Position numbers and translations under genes: made by a program
Shown: in pieces, positions 1-8,544 of the stretch
How the letters are laid out: each line of letters starts with the position of its first letter
Position numbering within the stretch: position 1 is the first letter of the stretch
NCBI GenBank assembly: GCA_039816045.1
Contig: JBCBYB010000018.1
Location: forward strand, 25,037-89,036
Direction: 5' to 3'
Length of the DNA: 64,000 nucleotides
Source of the DNA: Thermohalobaculum sp039816045
GTDB lineage: Bacteria > Pseudomonadota > Alphaproteobacteria > Rhodobacterales > Rhodobacteraceae
The notes under the pieces: generated by a model
The model's input: only the letters and a program-made list of their open reading frames with translations
What the model was told of the DNA's origin: nothing
Databases searched by the model: none

Positions 1-241
1 ACACCAACAACACATCACGGGCGGCCAAATCGAAGACCAGCTCCCTGCCCGATATCAACACGACCGCCAACCCGAGCAGCGCCGCAAGCAGACCACCGCT
101 CACCGGGCGAGGAATGCTGTACAGTTCAAGGACCGGGAACTTCCGCGTGAGTCGCTCGCCAATGAAAAAGACGACAATTCCGAGGGTTAGCGCGATGAAC
201 GCATCGATCTGTATTAGGCTCGGATCATTGGCAAGATCCAT
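1..241 (-). CDS. gltS: Sodium/glutamate symporter GltS, N-terminal part (cut by window edge)
   Basis: The leftward frame encodes about 80 residues starting at the ATG whose complement is 239-241. It is preceded by a strong AAGGAGG ribosome binding site. The residues match the start of GltS: a short lead, a first membrane segment (IALTLGIVVFFIGERL), then the family motif IPRPVSGGLLAALLG and a second membrane segment. GltS imports glutamate with sodium across the inner membrane. The gene runs off the left edge, so about four fifths of the protein is not visible. It lies 20 bp downstream of the DUF6446 gene and may be cotranscribed with it. Confidence 0.75.
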   Translation of the reverse strand, partial: MDLANDPSLIQIDAFIALTLGIVVFFIGERLTRKFPVLELYSIPRPVSGGLLAALLGLAVVLISGRELVFDLAARDVLLV

Positions 242-261
242 CTCCGCCTCCTTGTCGGGCG

Positions 262-696
262 CTATTGGTTGGCGTAACGCTCGTTCAGCTGGCGCCACAT
301 ATACGCCCGGCCATCGGGATAACGGATCACGATGCGGTTCACGCCGTCCGCCTCTTCACGGGCCGCGAGATAGGCTTCTGCATCGCCCGAAGCGAGCGCA
401 GCCGACAGCTCTCCCGCATCGAAGCAGTCGAACCAAGGTGGAGCCACGAGCGGTGTCGGCTCTGGCGCAGGGGGAGCAGTCGGCGCATCGCGCAGTCTGA
501 AGCAGGCTCGCATCTTCAGCGGAGATGAGGCGGCATCGATTCCCTGCCATTCGCTCACCGGATAAATGAGCCCGGCGATCTCGACCACCTCGGCCTCCGT
601 CTCCTCATAGAAGGCATGGAACTGTGCGTACCAAAGGCCGACACCGAAAATCGCGGCGAAGCCAACAAGCCCGATGACGATAACACGCCCGGTCAT
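262..696 (-). CDS. DUF6446 family small membrane-anchored protein
   Basis: 144 residues. The open frame extends further upstream, but the natural start is the ATG at 696, which overlaps the stop of the VOC gene by 4 bp (ATGA). An N-terminal membrane segment (about residues 5-22) is followed by a soluble domain with a Pro-rich linker and a C-terminal motif of the type RIVIRYPDGRAYMWRQLNE. From memory this is the DUF6446 family, found beside glycyl-tRNA synthetase genes in Rhodobacteraceae; its function is unknown. It probably sits in the inner membrane with the soluble part in the periplasm. Confidence 0.75.
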   Translation of the reverse strand: MTGRVIVIGLVGFAAIFGVGLWYAQFHAFYEETEAEVVEIAGLIYPVSEWQGIDAASSPLKMRACFRLRDAPTAPPAPEPTPLVAPPWFDCFDAGELSAALASGDAEAYLAAREEADGVNRIVIRYPDGRAYMWRQLNERYANQ

Positions 697-1070
697 GACG
701 TCTCTTCCAAGATCTGACCGAAGCAGAGCCGGTTGCCGTCCGGATCGTCGATCTCGACCTCCCGAAGACCATAAGGCGCGTCCTCGGGGCCACGCTTGAT
801 CTCGATCCCTGCGATGCGCAATGCCGTGGCGGTGTCCTCCGCATCGGAGACATGCAGATACACCCGCCAGCCAACCTCCCGAGCGGGGTCCGCGCCGTCC
901 CAGGCGTTCAAGAAAAGCTCCGCCTTGCCGTTCCAAAGAATGCCAAAGCGCGGCGGTTCCCCACCCTCTTCGGTCACACGGAACCCCAGCTTCTCAACGT
1001 AAAACGCGCGCGCACGGGGATAATCCGCCACGCGGAGCACGGGGATCGCAGACTGCGGCGCAACGGTCAT
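693..1070 (-). CDS. VOC (glyoxalase/bleomycin-resistance) family protein
   Basis: 125 residues, the usual size of a single-domain vicinal-oxygen-chelate protein. It shows the family pattern: IPVLRVADYPRARAFYVEKLGF at the start and a final DPDGNRLCFGQ strand. One copy of the beta-alpha-beta-beta-beta module pair is present. Its start overlaps the glyQ stop by 4 bp, and its own stop overlaps the next gene in the same way, so the three are translationally coupled. The substrate cannot be read from the sequence; it could be a glyoxalase-like enzyme or a resistance or binding protein. Confidence 0.85.
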   Translation of the reverse strand: MTVAPQSAIPVLRVADYPRARAFYVEKLGFRVTEEGGEPPRFGILWNGKAELFLNAWDGADPAREVGWRVYLHVSDAEDTATALRIAGIEIKRGPEDAPYGLREVEIDDPDGNRLCFGQILEETS

Positions 1071-1993
1071 GCAGCACCGCCAGCTTCGGTCTCCAGGAAA
1101 GCGTCAGCACAAGACTTCGCAAGGGCACGCACCCGCGTGATGTAGGCCTGCCGCTCGGTCGGGCTGATTACCCCGCGCGCGTCTAAGAGATTGAACAGAT
1201 GCGAGGCCTTAATGCACTGGTCGTAAGCGGGCTGCGCCATCACGATCCGGCGCCCCGTCTTTGGGTCCTCGGCAGGCTCAGCCAACACCCTGGCGCACTC
1301 GGCCTCAGCATCTTCGAAATGGCGCATCAACATCGTCGTGTCTGCGACATCGAAGTTCCAGCGGGCGTATTGCGCCTCGGCCTCTCGGAACACATCCGCA
1401 TAGGTCAGAGGGATCGGATCGTCCGGGTCGTTGAACGGCATCGCATTGCCGTCATCGAAGCCCAGCACGTACATCGCCAAGCGCTCGAGCCCATAGGTCA
1501 GCTCGCCTGACACCGGTTGGCAGTCATGGCCGCCAACCTGTTGGAAATAGGTGTACTGCGAGACCTCCATGCCGTCGCACCAGACCTCCCAACCGAGGCC
1601 CCAGGCGCCGAGCGTCGGGCTCTCCCAGTCGTCCTCGACAAACCGGATGTCATGCAGCGCCATGTCGATGCCGATGGCCTCGAGCGATCCGAGATAGAGC
1701 TCTTGCAGATCCGGCGGCGAGGGTTTGATGATCACCTGGAACTGGTAGTAGTGCTGCCACCGGTTCGGGCTGTCGCCATAGCGACCGTCTGTCGGGCGGC
1801 GAGAGGGCTGCACATAGGCGGCCGCCCACCGGCGAGGACCCAATGCACGCAGCGTGGTCGCGGGGTGAAAGGTTCCTGCCCCAACTTCCATGTCATAGGG
1901 CTGGAGCAACGCGCAGCCCTCGCCCGCCCAGTATTGCGAGAGCCGGAGCAAGATCTCCTGAAACGAACGGGGCGGTTCGAGAGGTGCGGTCAT
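1067..1993 (-). CDS. glyQ: Glycyl-tRNA synthetase alpha subunit
   Basis: 308 residues from the ATG at 1993, with GGAGG about 7 bases upstream. It is the catalytic subunit of the alpha2-beta2 bacterial glycyl-tRNA synthetase, which charges tRNA-Gly. Diagnostic stretches are FQEILLRLSQYWAGEGCALLQ near the N-terminus, FHPATTLRALGPRRWAAAYV, and YYQFQVIIKPSPPDLQELYLGSLEAIG. The length fits the family. The longer open frame to 2077 lacks homologous residues and was not used. The beta subunit gene glyS is not in the window; it may lie beyond the left edge. Confidence 0.95.
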   Translation of the reverse strand: MTAPLEPPRSFQEILLRLSQYWAGEGCALLQPYDMEVGAGTFHPATTLRALGPRRWAAAYVQPSRRPTDGRYGDSPNRWQHYYQFQVIIKPSPPDLQELYLGSLEAIGIDMALHDIRFVEDDWESPTLGAWGLGWEVWCDGMEVSQYTYFQQVGGHDCQPVSGELTYGLERLAMYVLGFDDGNAMPFNDPDDPIPLTYADVFREAEAQYARWNFDVADTTMLMRHFEDAEAECARVLAEPAEDPKTGRRIVMAQPAYDQCIKASHLFNLLDARGVISPTERQAYITRVRALAKSCADAFLETEAGGAA

Positions 1994-2063
1994 AAGGGCC
2001 TCCGTGGCTTGCGCGCGAGTGGTAGCCGGGTCGCCAAGGCGGGTCAACGCTGCCACGGGCCTA

Positions 2064-2750
2064 TCAGGCAGGACCACTCAGCCCCTCCGCTTCGGACCAG
2101 GCCGCGCGGAGGCGCAGGCCCTGCCCCGCAAAGTCCGCCTCCAAAGCCTCGCAGGCCCAAATCCGATCGGTCCGGAAATGGCGGAACTCTCGGCGCAGTT
2201 CGCACCAAGCGGCGAGGAGCTTGGCGTCGATGTGGTAGATCAAGCCCACCGGACGCACGGTCCGAACCGTCTCGTGGTTCGACCCATTGCGATACGTGAT
2301 CCGCAGTTTTCGCTCGGCGCGGATGGCATCGCGGATCAACGCCATAGAAACGCACCCGAGATCGGGATCATCAAAAGGAGCGCCCCAAGGCGCCACATGG
2401 AGCCCCGCCCCCTGCCCCGACAGCGCGTCAATCTTGGCGCGCACGCGTCCCGCAGCCCGCATCAGTGCGCGGTCACCGGTACGGGCGAGCATAGCGAGGC
2501 CCACCGTGATCGCCTCCGCCTCCTCAACATCGAAGTTGAGCGGCGGCAGGTCATACCCCGAGCGCATGACATAACCGAGGCCCGCCGCCCCCTCGACTGG
2601 CACGCGCATTCCCTCGAGAGCCGCCATGTCCCGGTAAACCGTTCTTGGCGACACCTCGAGTTCCTCCGCGATCTCTCGAGCCGTCAGCGGTCGCCGAGCG
2701 CGTCGAAGGATCTGAATGGTTTCGAACAATCGGTCTGCGCGACGGGTCAT
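2064..2750 (-). CDS. YafY/PafC-type HTH-WYL transcriptional regulator
   Basis: 228 residues starting at the ATG at 2750 with GGGAGGAG upstream. Residues 1-60 form a winged helix of the HTH_11 type (LTAREIAEELEVSPRTVYRDMAAL). From about residue 135 there is a WYL domain (KLRITYRNGS, RPVGLIYHIDAKLLAAWCELR). Such regulators sense small ligands or DNA damage intermediates and often control a divergent neighbour. The only divergent sequence here is a short open frame beginning at 2843. Confidence 0.88.
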   Translation of the reverse strand: MTRRADRLFETIQILRRARRPLTAREIAEELEVSPRTVYRDMAALEGMRVPVEGAAGLGYVMRSGYDLPPLNFDVEEAEAITVGLAMLARTGDRALMRAAGRVRAKIDALSGQGAGLHVAPWGAPFDDPDLGCVSMALIRDAIRAERKLRITYRNGSNHETVRTVRPVGLIYHIDAKLLAAWCELRREFRHFRTDRIWACEALEADFAGQGLRLRAAWSEAEGLSGPA

Positions 2751-2842
2751 GGGCTCCTCCCTTCTGCGCCACTCTTGCTCATGCCTGTTGCCACCCCGCT
2801 GTCAGGGGACCTTTGCGAGGGTCGTCTGTAGCAAAGGAGGTG

Positions 2843-3037
2843 ATGATGACCTATTACGACGAAGCTGTTCTGCTGGCCCTCGGCTTGGACCGTTGGCAGA
2901 TCACTCCGCCGCCTGTGGATAGGCGACGGGGATCAGATGGTGAGAGGATCGCACCAACTCCCAATAGCGCTCGCGAATGGAAGCCGTTGCGGCTCCCTCG
3001 GCCCCGTTGGAGAAGACCCGTTCATCGAGATGCGTGA
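2843..3037 (+). CDS. Small open frame with very strong ribosome binding site, possibly a truncated gene
   Basis: Two adjacent ATGs (2843, 2846) follow a near-perfect AAAGGAGGTGATG signal. The first 20 residues (MTYYDEAVLLALGLDRWQIT) look like a normal protein start, but the rest is antisense to the 3' end of the aminotransferase gene and is Arg/Pro rich. The likely explanation is the 5' stump of a gene once controlled by the divergent WYL regulator and truncated by a rearrangement. A genuine 63-residue protein is possible. Confidence 0.3.
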   Translation: MMTYYDEAVLLALGLDRWQITPPPVDRRRGSDGERIAPTPNSAREWKPLRLPRPRWRRPVHRDA

Positions 3038-3830
3038 CCGGTACAGGTCCGCCGCCTGAGGTGACGGCAAAGAGCTCGTCAGCCTGCTGAAGTTCGGCCA
3101 ATGGCAGAGTTCGCACTTCAACGCGATGTCCCGTGTCTTCGGCGATCTCCATCGCTGTGCGCCGGGTGATACCCTCGAGACAGCCGTACTCGGGCGTGAT
3201 CACCCGGCCATCCTTAACGGCGAAGATGTTGTAGCCTGGCCCTTCGGTGACATTGCCCGCATGGTCGAGCAGCAGCACGCTGTCGAAACCCGCATCCTTC
3301 GCCTCGAAAAGCCCTTGGGTGAAGTCTCCCCAGTGATAGTTCTTGGCCCTCGGGTCAACGCTGTCGTCAGGGATGCGCCGGACGTCCTTTCCAACCCAGA
3401 GGCGGATACCTCGGGTCGCCGCATCCGCGCCAAACACATGCACATAAGGCACGCACCAAGCGAAGAAGTGGTTTGCGCAATGGCGGGGATCGCGGGTCCC
3501 AGGGACGAAGGGTTGCCCGCGGGAGCAGACCATCGCGACATAGGAGCGACGCAACCCCGACGCCGCGACCATCGCGATCAAAGCAGACCGGATCTCGGCG
3601 CGCCCCTCGGCGGGTTTGAGACGCAGACGCTGCATGGATGCCATGAACCGCTCAAGATAGTCGTCGAGCCGAAAAAAGGCTCCGTCCCAAACTGGCACGA
3701 CATCGTAAACGGCATCGGAATGGGTGAGGCCCCAATCCGTAACCGGGATCGAAGCCTGCCCAATAGGCACAATCTCACCGCGGACCCAAGCCGCTCCTTC
3801 CGAGAAGTCTTCCATGCGATAAGCAGACAC
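2901..3830 (-). CDS. Class IV PLP-dependent aminotransferase (BCAT/D-amino acid transaminase fold)
   Basis: 309 residues from a GTG at 3830; an ATG at 3815 is an alternative because no clear ribosome binding site distinguishes them. The fold-type IV pattern is clear: VTDWGLTHSDAVYDV near the N-terminus, the PLP lysine in DPRAKNYHWGDF (about K163), TEGPGYNIFAV and GITRRTAMEIAEDTG. Substrate may be branched-chain amino acids, D-amino acids or amines; the sequence alone does not decide. It ends facing the small rightward frame above. Confidence 0.88.
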   Translation of the reverse strand: MSAYRMEDFSEGAAWVRGEIVPIGQASIPVTDWGLTHSDAVYDVVPVWDGAFFRLDDYLERFMASMQRLRLKPAEGRAEIRSALIAMVAASGLRRSYVAMVCSRGQPFVPGTRDPRHCANHFFAWCVPYVHVFGADAATRGIRLWVGKDVRRIPDDSVDPRAKNYHWGDFTQGLFEAKDAGFDSVLLLDHAGNVTEGPGYNIFAVKDGRVITPEYGCLEGITRRTAMEIAEDTGHRVEVRTLPLAELQQADELFAVTSGGGPVPVTHLDERVFSNGAEGAATASIRERYWELVRSSHHLIPVAYPQAAE

Positions 3831-3842
3831 CGCGTCTGCGTC

Positions 3843-4904
3843 TCAATCAAGAGGATTGTTGTGCTGCTGCAGACCGCTTAGGCCGATAGAGTGTAATCCG
3901 AAAAACGCTGACGCTGCGTGTTGGATCTGATCTATCTGAACGCGTCGATTGCGCGCGCTGTGCCGAAAAGCGCCCGTTGGCAAGCGGTTCTTCAACAAAG
4001 TCTCGGCGTCAGTACGGGCGTGTGCAACCACGTCGTCAAAGGACGGCACCCCTGCCGGGAACGGCCCCGAATGGCCACCCACCCGGCCCGCATAACTGGC
4101 AAGTATCTCAAGTGCACATGCGACGGGCACCGTTTCATTCTGTCCTCGATAGCGCGGCGCCACCAGGACACGCCTGACAATGCGGCCCGCATAGTCGAGG
4201 TGCCGCCCGGTCTCCTTATGCATCTCCGAAAGGGCATAGACGAACCATGGGCTTGGCTCTCGCACGCCGAAATCCCGCGGCGCAAGCGTGTCGACTGTTT
4301 GGACCGCTAAGTCTCGCCACCCCATATCTCCGGTAGCACGGGCCAGTCTAAAGAGCCCTAACAGAGCCTCTCCCGTATAGTGCGCCGACCGCTTTCGGAG
4401 GGTCTTGCCAGTGCGAATGTCGATAAGGTTGTGAAAGCTACCGTTCCTTCGGCGCATATCGCGAATAAATTGTCCGAAGCCCGTCGCGGCGTCCCGGTAC
4501 TCTGGTCGATCGAGCGAGGGCGAAAGTGTGGTTAGCGCTAGGATCCCGAGCCCAGCTCCGCCAAGCTTTGCCTTCGTGTCGGCTTCGAAGATGCACGCGG
4601 AGCCTCTCGGGCTGGAATGGACCCGTTCGGTAAGGACCCAATTCATTGCCCGTGACGCAGCCTCGAGCACATCCCTTCTTCCGAAGGTCCTCCCGATCTC
4701 GCCCATGGCCCAGATCAGCGCGCAGTGACGGAGCAGGTTGTAACCCGGCGTCGACGCACCCGTCTGAGGGTCATAGCCATAGCGGAACTGGCCTGTGGGG
4801 CCGACCAAATCTGCCGCGTGAACCGCTGCCGTCAAAGCGACCTCGGCCGGGGACAGCAGTCGCACGGCATTCGCAGAAGTCTCCCCCTGCCCCGCCGTTG
4901 ACAT
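3843..4904 (-). CDS. Conserved hypothetical protein, six-hairpin (alpha/alpha toroid) glycosidase-like
   Basis: 353 residues from the ATG at 4904, whose first base overlaps the stop of the upstream DUF599 gene (TGATG). The body is all-helical in character with repeated aromatic and Gly-rich turns (GYNLLRHCALIWAMGEIGR, KLGGAGLGILALTTL, SAHYTGEALLGLFRLARAT), the look of alpha/alpha-toroid glycosidases or prenyltransferase-like folds. I see no signal peptide. The reaction is unknown; the one-base overlap suggests it works with or is coupled to the DUF599 protein. Confidence 0.6.
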   Translation of the reverse strand: MSTAGQGETSANAVRLLSPAEVALTAAVHAADLVGPTGQFRYGYDPQTGASTPGYNLLRHCALIWAMGEIGRTFGRRDVLEAASRAMNWVLTERVHSSPRGSACIFEADTKAKLGGAGLGILALTTLSPSLDRPEYRDAATGFGQFIRDMRRRNGSFHNLIDIRTGKTLRKRSAHYTGEALLGLFRLARATGDMGWRDLAVQTVDTLAPRDFGVREPSPWFVYALSEMHKETGRHLDYAGRIVRRVLVAPRYRGQNETVPVACALEILASYAGRVGGHSGPFPAGVPSFDDVVAHARTDAETLLKNRLPTGAFRHSARNRRVQIDQIQHAASAFFGLHSIGLSGLQQHNNPLD

Positions 4905-5614
4905 CAGCGCGGCATCAGCGCGGCACGGCTGCGAGACAAGAATTCTCGCCGGTACAGCATGGCCGCTGTGGCCAGGGTGGCAAAGATCAAAAAGAATGCG
5001 CCAAGGAACCACCCGAGTGCGGCAAGCGCAAAGTAGATCATCCGCAAGCCCCGGTTGAAGCTGCGCGCTGCGGCGGAGTTGAGCTCCACCGACCGCGCGA
5101 TTGCCGCATTGAGACCCTCCGCCCCTGGCGCGGGCATAGCGCCCATCATCACCGCGCAATACGCGAAGAGTCTGTGCGCCCATACGAATTTGAGAAAGGC
5201 ATTGATCAGCATTAGCAAGATCACCATGAGCTTGGCCTCCCAAACGGGCGTCGCGCTTGCGACTGGTGCCCCTCCAAGATCACCAAGCAGAATGACCAAC
5301 CGGTCCGCTTGGCCAATCAATGCCGCGACCCCGCCAATCGATATCAGACACGTCGAAGCAAAAAACGCTGTCCCACCTCGCAGGGTGTTCAGCAGCTGCG
5401 CGTCCATGATCCGGACATCGCGATGCGCGAGCTCCTTCATCCACTCAGCACGGTAGCCGTTCATCAACATGCTGACGCTCGGCCGTGCCGGGTTCGCGCG
5501 CTCGATCAGCAAGGTCATGCCCCAAACGCACCCGAGCATGATTGCGAGCCCGACTAAATCGAGCGGCGCAAAGAGCTCGGGAAGGCGTTCGACGAGGGCT
5601 GGTAGCGTCTCCAT
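4904..5614 (-). CDS. DUF599 family multi-pass membrane protein
   Basis: About 236 residues from the ATG at 5614 (a GTG at 5644 would add ten). Four strongly hydrophobic segments are visible (DLVGLAIMLGCVWGMTLLI, a segment after GGTAFF, KLMVILLMLINAFLKFVWA and a C-terminal YFALAALGWFLGAFFLIFA). The pattern RDVRIMDAQLLNTLRGGTAFFAS is typical of DUF599. Function is unknown. It is the first gene of a two-gene unit with the downstream toroid-like protein and is divergent from ggt. Confidence 0.8.
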   Translation of the reverse strand: METLPALVERLPELFAPLDLVGLAIMLGCVWGMTLLIERANPARPSVSMLMNGYRAEWMKELAHRDVRIMDAQLLNTLRGGTAFFASTCLISIGGVAALIGQADRLVILLGDLGGAPVASATPVWEAKLMVILLMLINAFLKFVWAHRLFAYCAVMMGAMPAPGAEGLNAAIARSVELNSAAARSFNRGLRMIYFALAALGWFLGAFFLIFATLATAAMLYRREFLSRSRAALMPR

Positions 5615-5736
5615 GGGCACCTGATAGCGTCGCAACCGAGGCACCGCAATCTCGGCACCTTGGGTTGAGCCATGCTGGACCGACGAGCGCGAGCACGCGA
5701 TACTGAGGCCCCATTGCTGTCGCCAGGGAGGCCTTC

Positions 5737-7482
5737 ATGGACCGACTGATCTCCGCCCTTTGTCTCTCTGCCTTTCTCTGCGCTTTCGCGGGCGCGTCTG
5801 CCAGTGCTCAGACGCAAGCGGATCCGGAAGCGGCCACCGGGCGAGACCCGAAGCCGCTCGTGCGTGCCGAGCACGAAATGATCGTCACGGCAAATCCCCA
5901 TGCCAGCCGGGCGGGCCTCGCCATGCTCCAGGCCGGGGGTTCGGCTGCCGATGCAACCATCGCTGCGTTGCTGGTGTTGAACGTCGTGGAGCCGCAAAGC
6001 TCTGGGATCGGCGGAGGAGCCTTTGCATTGGTTCACGGTCCAAGCGGGCTTACGAGTTTTGACGCGCGGGAAACGGCACCCTTGTCCGCAACGCCTGAGC
6101 TGTTCTTGGAGGACGGAGACACCATACCCTGGCGGGTTGCTTCGCGCACTGGACGTGCGATCGGAGTCCCGGGCCTTGTTGCTTTGATGGAAACTCTGCA
6201 CAGCCGCCACGGTCGGCTGGCTTGGGCGGACCTCTTTGCCCCGGCAGTACGCCTCGCCGGATCCGGGTTCGAAGTGTCTCCGCGACTTGCAGGCCTGACG
6301 GAGAGCAGCGCCACGCGGCTCGAAGGAACAGATGCCGCGGCACTCTTCCGGCCTGGCGGTCAGCCTCTCGCGGCGGGCAGCACCCTGCGTCAGCCAGAGC
6401 TTGCGGCAACGTTGAGATCGATCGCAGAGGGTGGGTCCGCTGCGTTCTACACCGGTGAAATTGCTGCAGCCATCGTTGCGGCCACACAGCGCGGCCCAAT
6501 GGCGGGGTCACTGGAGGAAGCGGATCTATCGGCCTACCAGGTGATCGAGCGGGACCCTTTATGCATGGCCTACCGCACAACACACCGGATCTGCGGCATG
6601 GGGCCGCCCTCCTCCGGCGCCACAACCGTCGGTCAGATCCTCGGCCTGATGGGGGAGTTCGATCCCGCTCGTTTCGGCGGAGATGACCCGCACACCTGGC
6701 ACCTGTTTGCCGAGGCCTCAAGGCTCGCCTATGCGGACCGCGCACTTTACATAGGCGACCCCGATCACGTGAAGGTACCTGCGCGCGGGTTGCTCGCCTC
6801 CTCCTACCTGTCCGCGCGCGCCGGGATGATAAGCGCCGACAAAGCGGGCGAAGGCAAAGCGAGTGCCGGCAATCCGCCACATCGGGAGGGCCGCTATGCC
6901 CCGGCGCGAGCGAGAACAAGTCCCGGTACGACACATCTATCTGTGATTGACGATGATGGACTTGCAATCAGCTTAACCGCCTCGATCGAATCCGCGTTCG
7001 GCTCAGGGCGGATGGCGGCCGGCTTCCTGTTGAACAATCAACTGACCGATTTCAGTTTCCGGCCTTACGCCGAGGATGGGCGGCCCATTGCCAACGCCCC
7101 GGCGGCGGGAAAGCGACCACGGTCCTCCATGGCCCCAACGATCGTTTACCGGGCGGGAGAAACCGTCCCCGAGATTCTGATAGGCAGCCCTGGTGGAAGC
7201 CGCATCCCCGAATACGTCGCGGGCGCGCTTGTGGGGATGCTCGATCTGGGCCTAGACCCCGCCGAGGCGGCAGCGTTGTTCCACGTCAGTCAACGCAACC
7301 GCGCAGCCGTCGTGCTGGAAAGCGGGGTTGCCCCCGCAGGCCTTGCAGATGCACTCGCAGCCAAGGGACATGTGGTCGAGCGGGCAGAGATGACGTCGGG
7401 CACTCACATCATCCGCGTGACAAGCGATGGTCTGGAGGGCGGCGCCGATCCGCGTCGTGAGGGGCTCGCCCTCGGCCGATAG
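5737..7482 (+). CDS. ggt: Gamma-glutamyltransferase precursor
   Basis: 581 residues with a signal peptide of about 24 residues ending ASASA, so the protein is periplasmic. The Ntn-hydrolase self-cleavage site is SPGTTHLSV, with the new N-terminal nucleophile at T398 (codon at 6928). A PLSPSSMAPT-like substrate loop is present as RPRSSMAPTIV, and GSPGGSRIPEY follows. It hydrolyses glutathione and other gamma-glutamyl compounds or transfers the glutamyl group. It is divergent from the DUF599 gene and convergent, 5 bp apart, with the esterase gene. Confidence 0.92.
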   Translation: MDRLISALCLSAFLCAFAGASASAQTQADPEAATGRDPKPLVRAEHEMIVTANPHASRAGLAMLQAGGSAADATIAALLVLNVVEPQSSGIGGGAFALVHGPSGLTSFDARETAPLSATPELFLEDGDTIPWRVASRTGRAIGVPGLVALMETLHSRHGRLAWADLFAPAVRLAGSGFEVSPRLAGLTESSATRLEGTDAAALFRPGGQPLAAGSTLRQPELAATLRSIAEGGSAAFYTGEIAAAIVAATQRGPMAGSLEEADLSAYQVIERDPLCMAYRTTHRICGMGPPSSGATTVGQILGLMGEFDPARFGGDDPHTWHLFAEASRLAYADRALYIGDPDHVKVPARGLLASSYLSARAGMISADKAGEGKASAGNPPHREGRYAPARARTSPGTTHLSVIDDDGLAISLTASIESAFGSGRMAAGFLLNNQLTDFSFRPYAEDGRPIANAPAAGKRPRSSMAPTIVYRAGETVPEILIGSPGGSRIPEYVAGALVGMLDLGLDPAEAAALFHVSQRNRAAVVLESGVAPAGLADALAAKGHVVERAEMTSGTHIIRVTSDGLEGGADPRREGLALGR

Positions 7483-7487
7483 ACAGG

Positions 7488-8507
7488 TCAGGTTTGTTCG
7501 AGGCAGCTCTTGATAAAGTGGTGTCGCGACGCAAGCGCTTCGCGCGCGATTGCCAAGTCGAACTGATCGAAGGCGTGGATGCCGCCCGGCACTACCCGCA
7601 GTTCCGCCGGGTTCTGCGCTGCCTGCCAACGCGCCGCCATAAACAGCGTGTCGTCCAGCAACGGATCTTCTGTTCCGACAACGAATTGTGCCGGAACCAG
7701 GTCCCGCAAGTCTGAACACAGCGGTGAGGCCTGTGCGGGGTCCTGGTCCCCCATCAGATTTCCGACGAACCACCGGATGATCGGTGAACTCAAGATCAAA
7801 TAGCGTTCCGCCCAAAGGGCAGCAGAAGGGGTCAGGGTGAGGTCATACATCCCATAGGTGAGCGCAGCACCAGCCACCCCCCGAAGCAGGCCATTGTCGC
7901 GCAACCAAAGCAAAGTGCTGGCTGCCAAATGAGCACCAGCGCTTTCGCCTCCGATGACGACCGGTCCAATGTTCTTCGCCAACACCCATTGTGCTGCCGC
8001 AACACAATCCTCCAGCGGCGCGGGCCAGCGGTTCTCCGGACCGAGGCGGTACTTCACCGAGACGACCAGCGCTCCGGTGGCTTCGGCTATCCAAGCATTG
8101 ATCTCGTCAGACTGTTCAGGGCTGCCAAAGGTCCACCCCCCGCCATGAACATGCAGATACACGCCGCGGGGTGCACCTGGTGGATCAGTGATCCGCAGGT
8201 TCAGCGGCCCCCCGGGACCTTCGATCTTCGCCCAGTGGCTTGTTTCTCTCGGACCATAAAGCGGGATGATGCCCCGTCCTGCTGCGCGCGCCGCACGCAT
8301 CTCCGGTATGGGCACGTCCATTGGAGTTGGCGCCCCTGTCAGGTTTTCCTCGAGGCGCAAGTTGAATGCGGCGGTCTCCTCCGAGATTGCGGCAGACGCA
8401 AATGCGGCTTCTACGGGATCTCTCAAGGTTGCTGGCTCCGATTGGCGTACCTGAAAGGCGGCAAAGGGCACGATCTGAAGCAATGCATGCTTGGAGCGGC
8501 GCCGCAA
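7488..8507 (-). CDS. Alpha/beta hydrolase, hormone-sensitive-lipase type esterase
   Basis: 339 residues if started at the TTG at 8507; a later TTG or GTG codon is also possible because no strong ribosome binding site is seen. Oxyanion motif HGGGWTFGS (about 121), nucleophile in GGESAGAHLA (S189), acid in GTEDPLLDD (D281) and histidine in GGIHAFDQFD (H311) give a complete catalytic set. It hydrolyses carboxyl esters; physiological substrate unknown. It is divergent from the FAD oxidoreductase at 8545, so the two may share a promoter region. Confidence 0.85.
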   Translation of the reverse strand: MRRRSKHALLQIVPFAAFQVRQSEPATLRDPVEAAFASAAISEETAAFNLRLEENLTGAPTPMDVPIPEMRAARAAGRGIIPLYGPRETSHWAKIEGPGGPLNLRITDPPGAPRGVYLHVHGGGWTFGSPEQSDEINAWIAEATGALVVSVKYRLGPENRWPAPLEDCVAAAQWVLAKNIGPVVIGGESAGAHLAASTLLWLRDNGLLRGVAGAALTYGMYDLTLTPSAALWAERYLILSSPIIRWFVGNLMGDQDPAQASPLCSDLRDLVPAQFVVGTEDPLLDDTLFMAARWQAAQNPAELRVVPGGIHAFDQFDLAIAREALASRHHFIKSCLEQT

Positions 8508-8544
8508 CGCTCTATCCTCGCGAGAGCAACTAAAGGGGGCGGCG

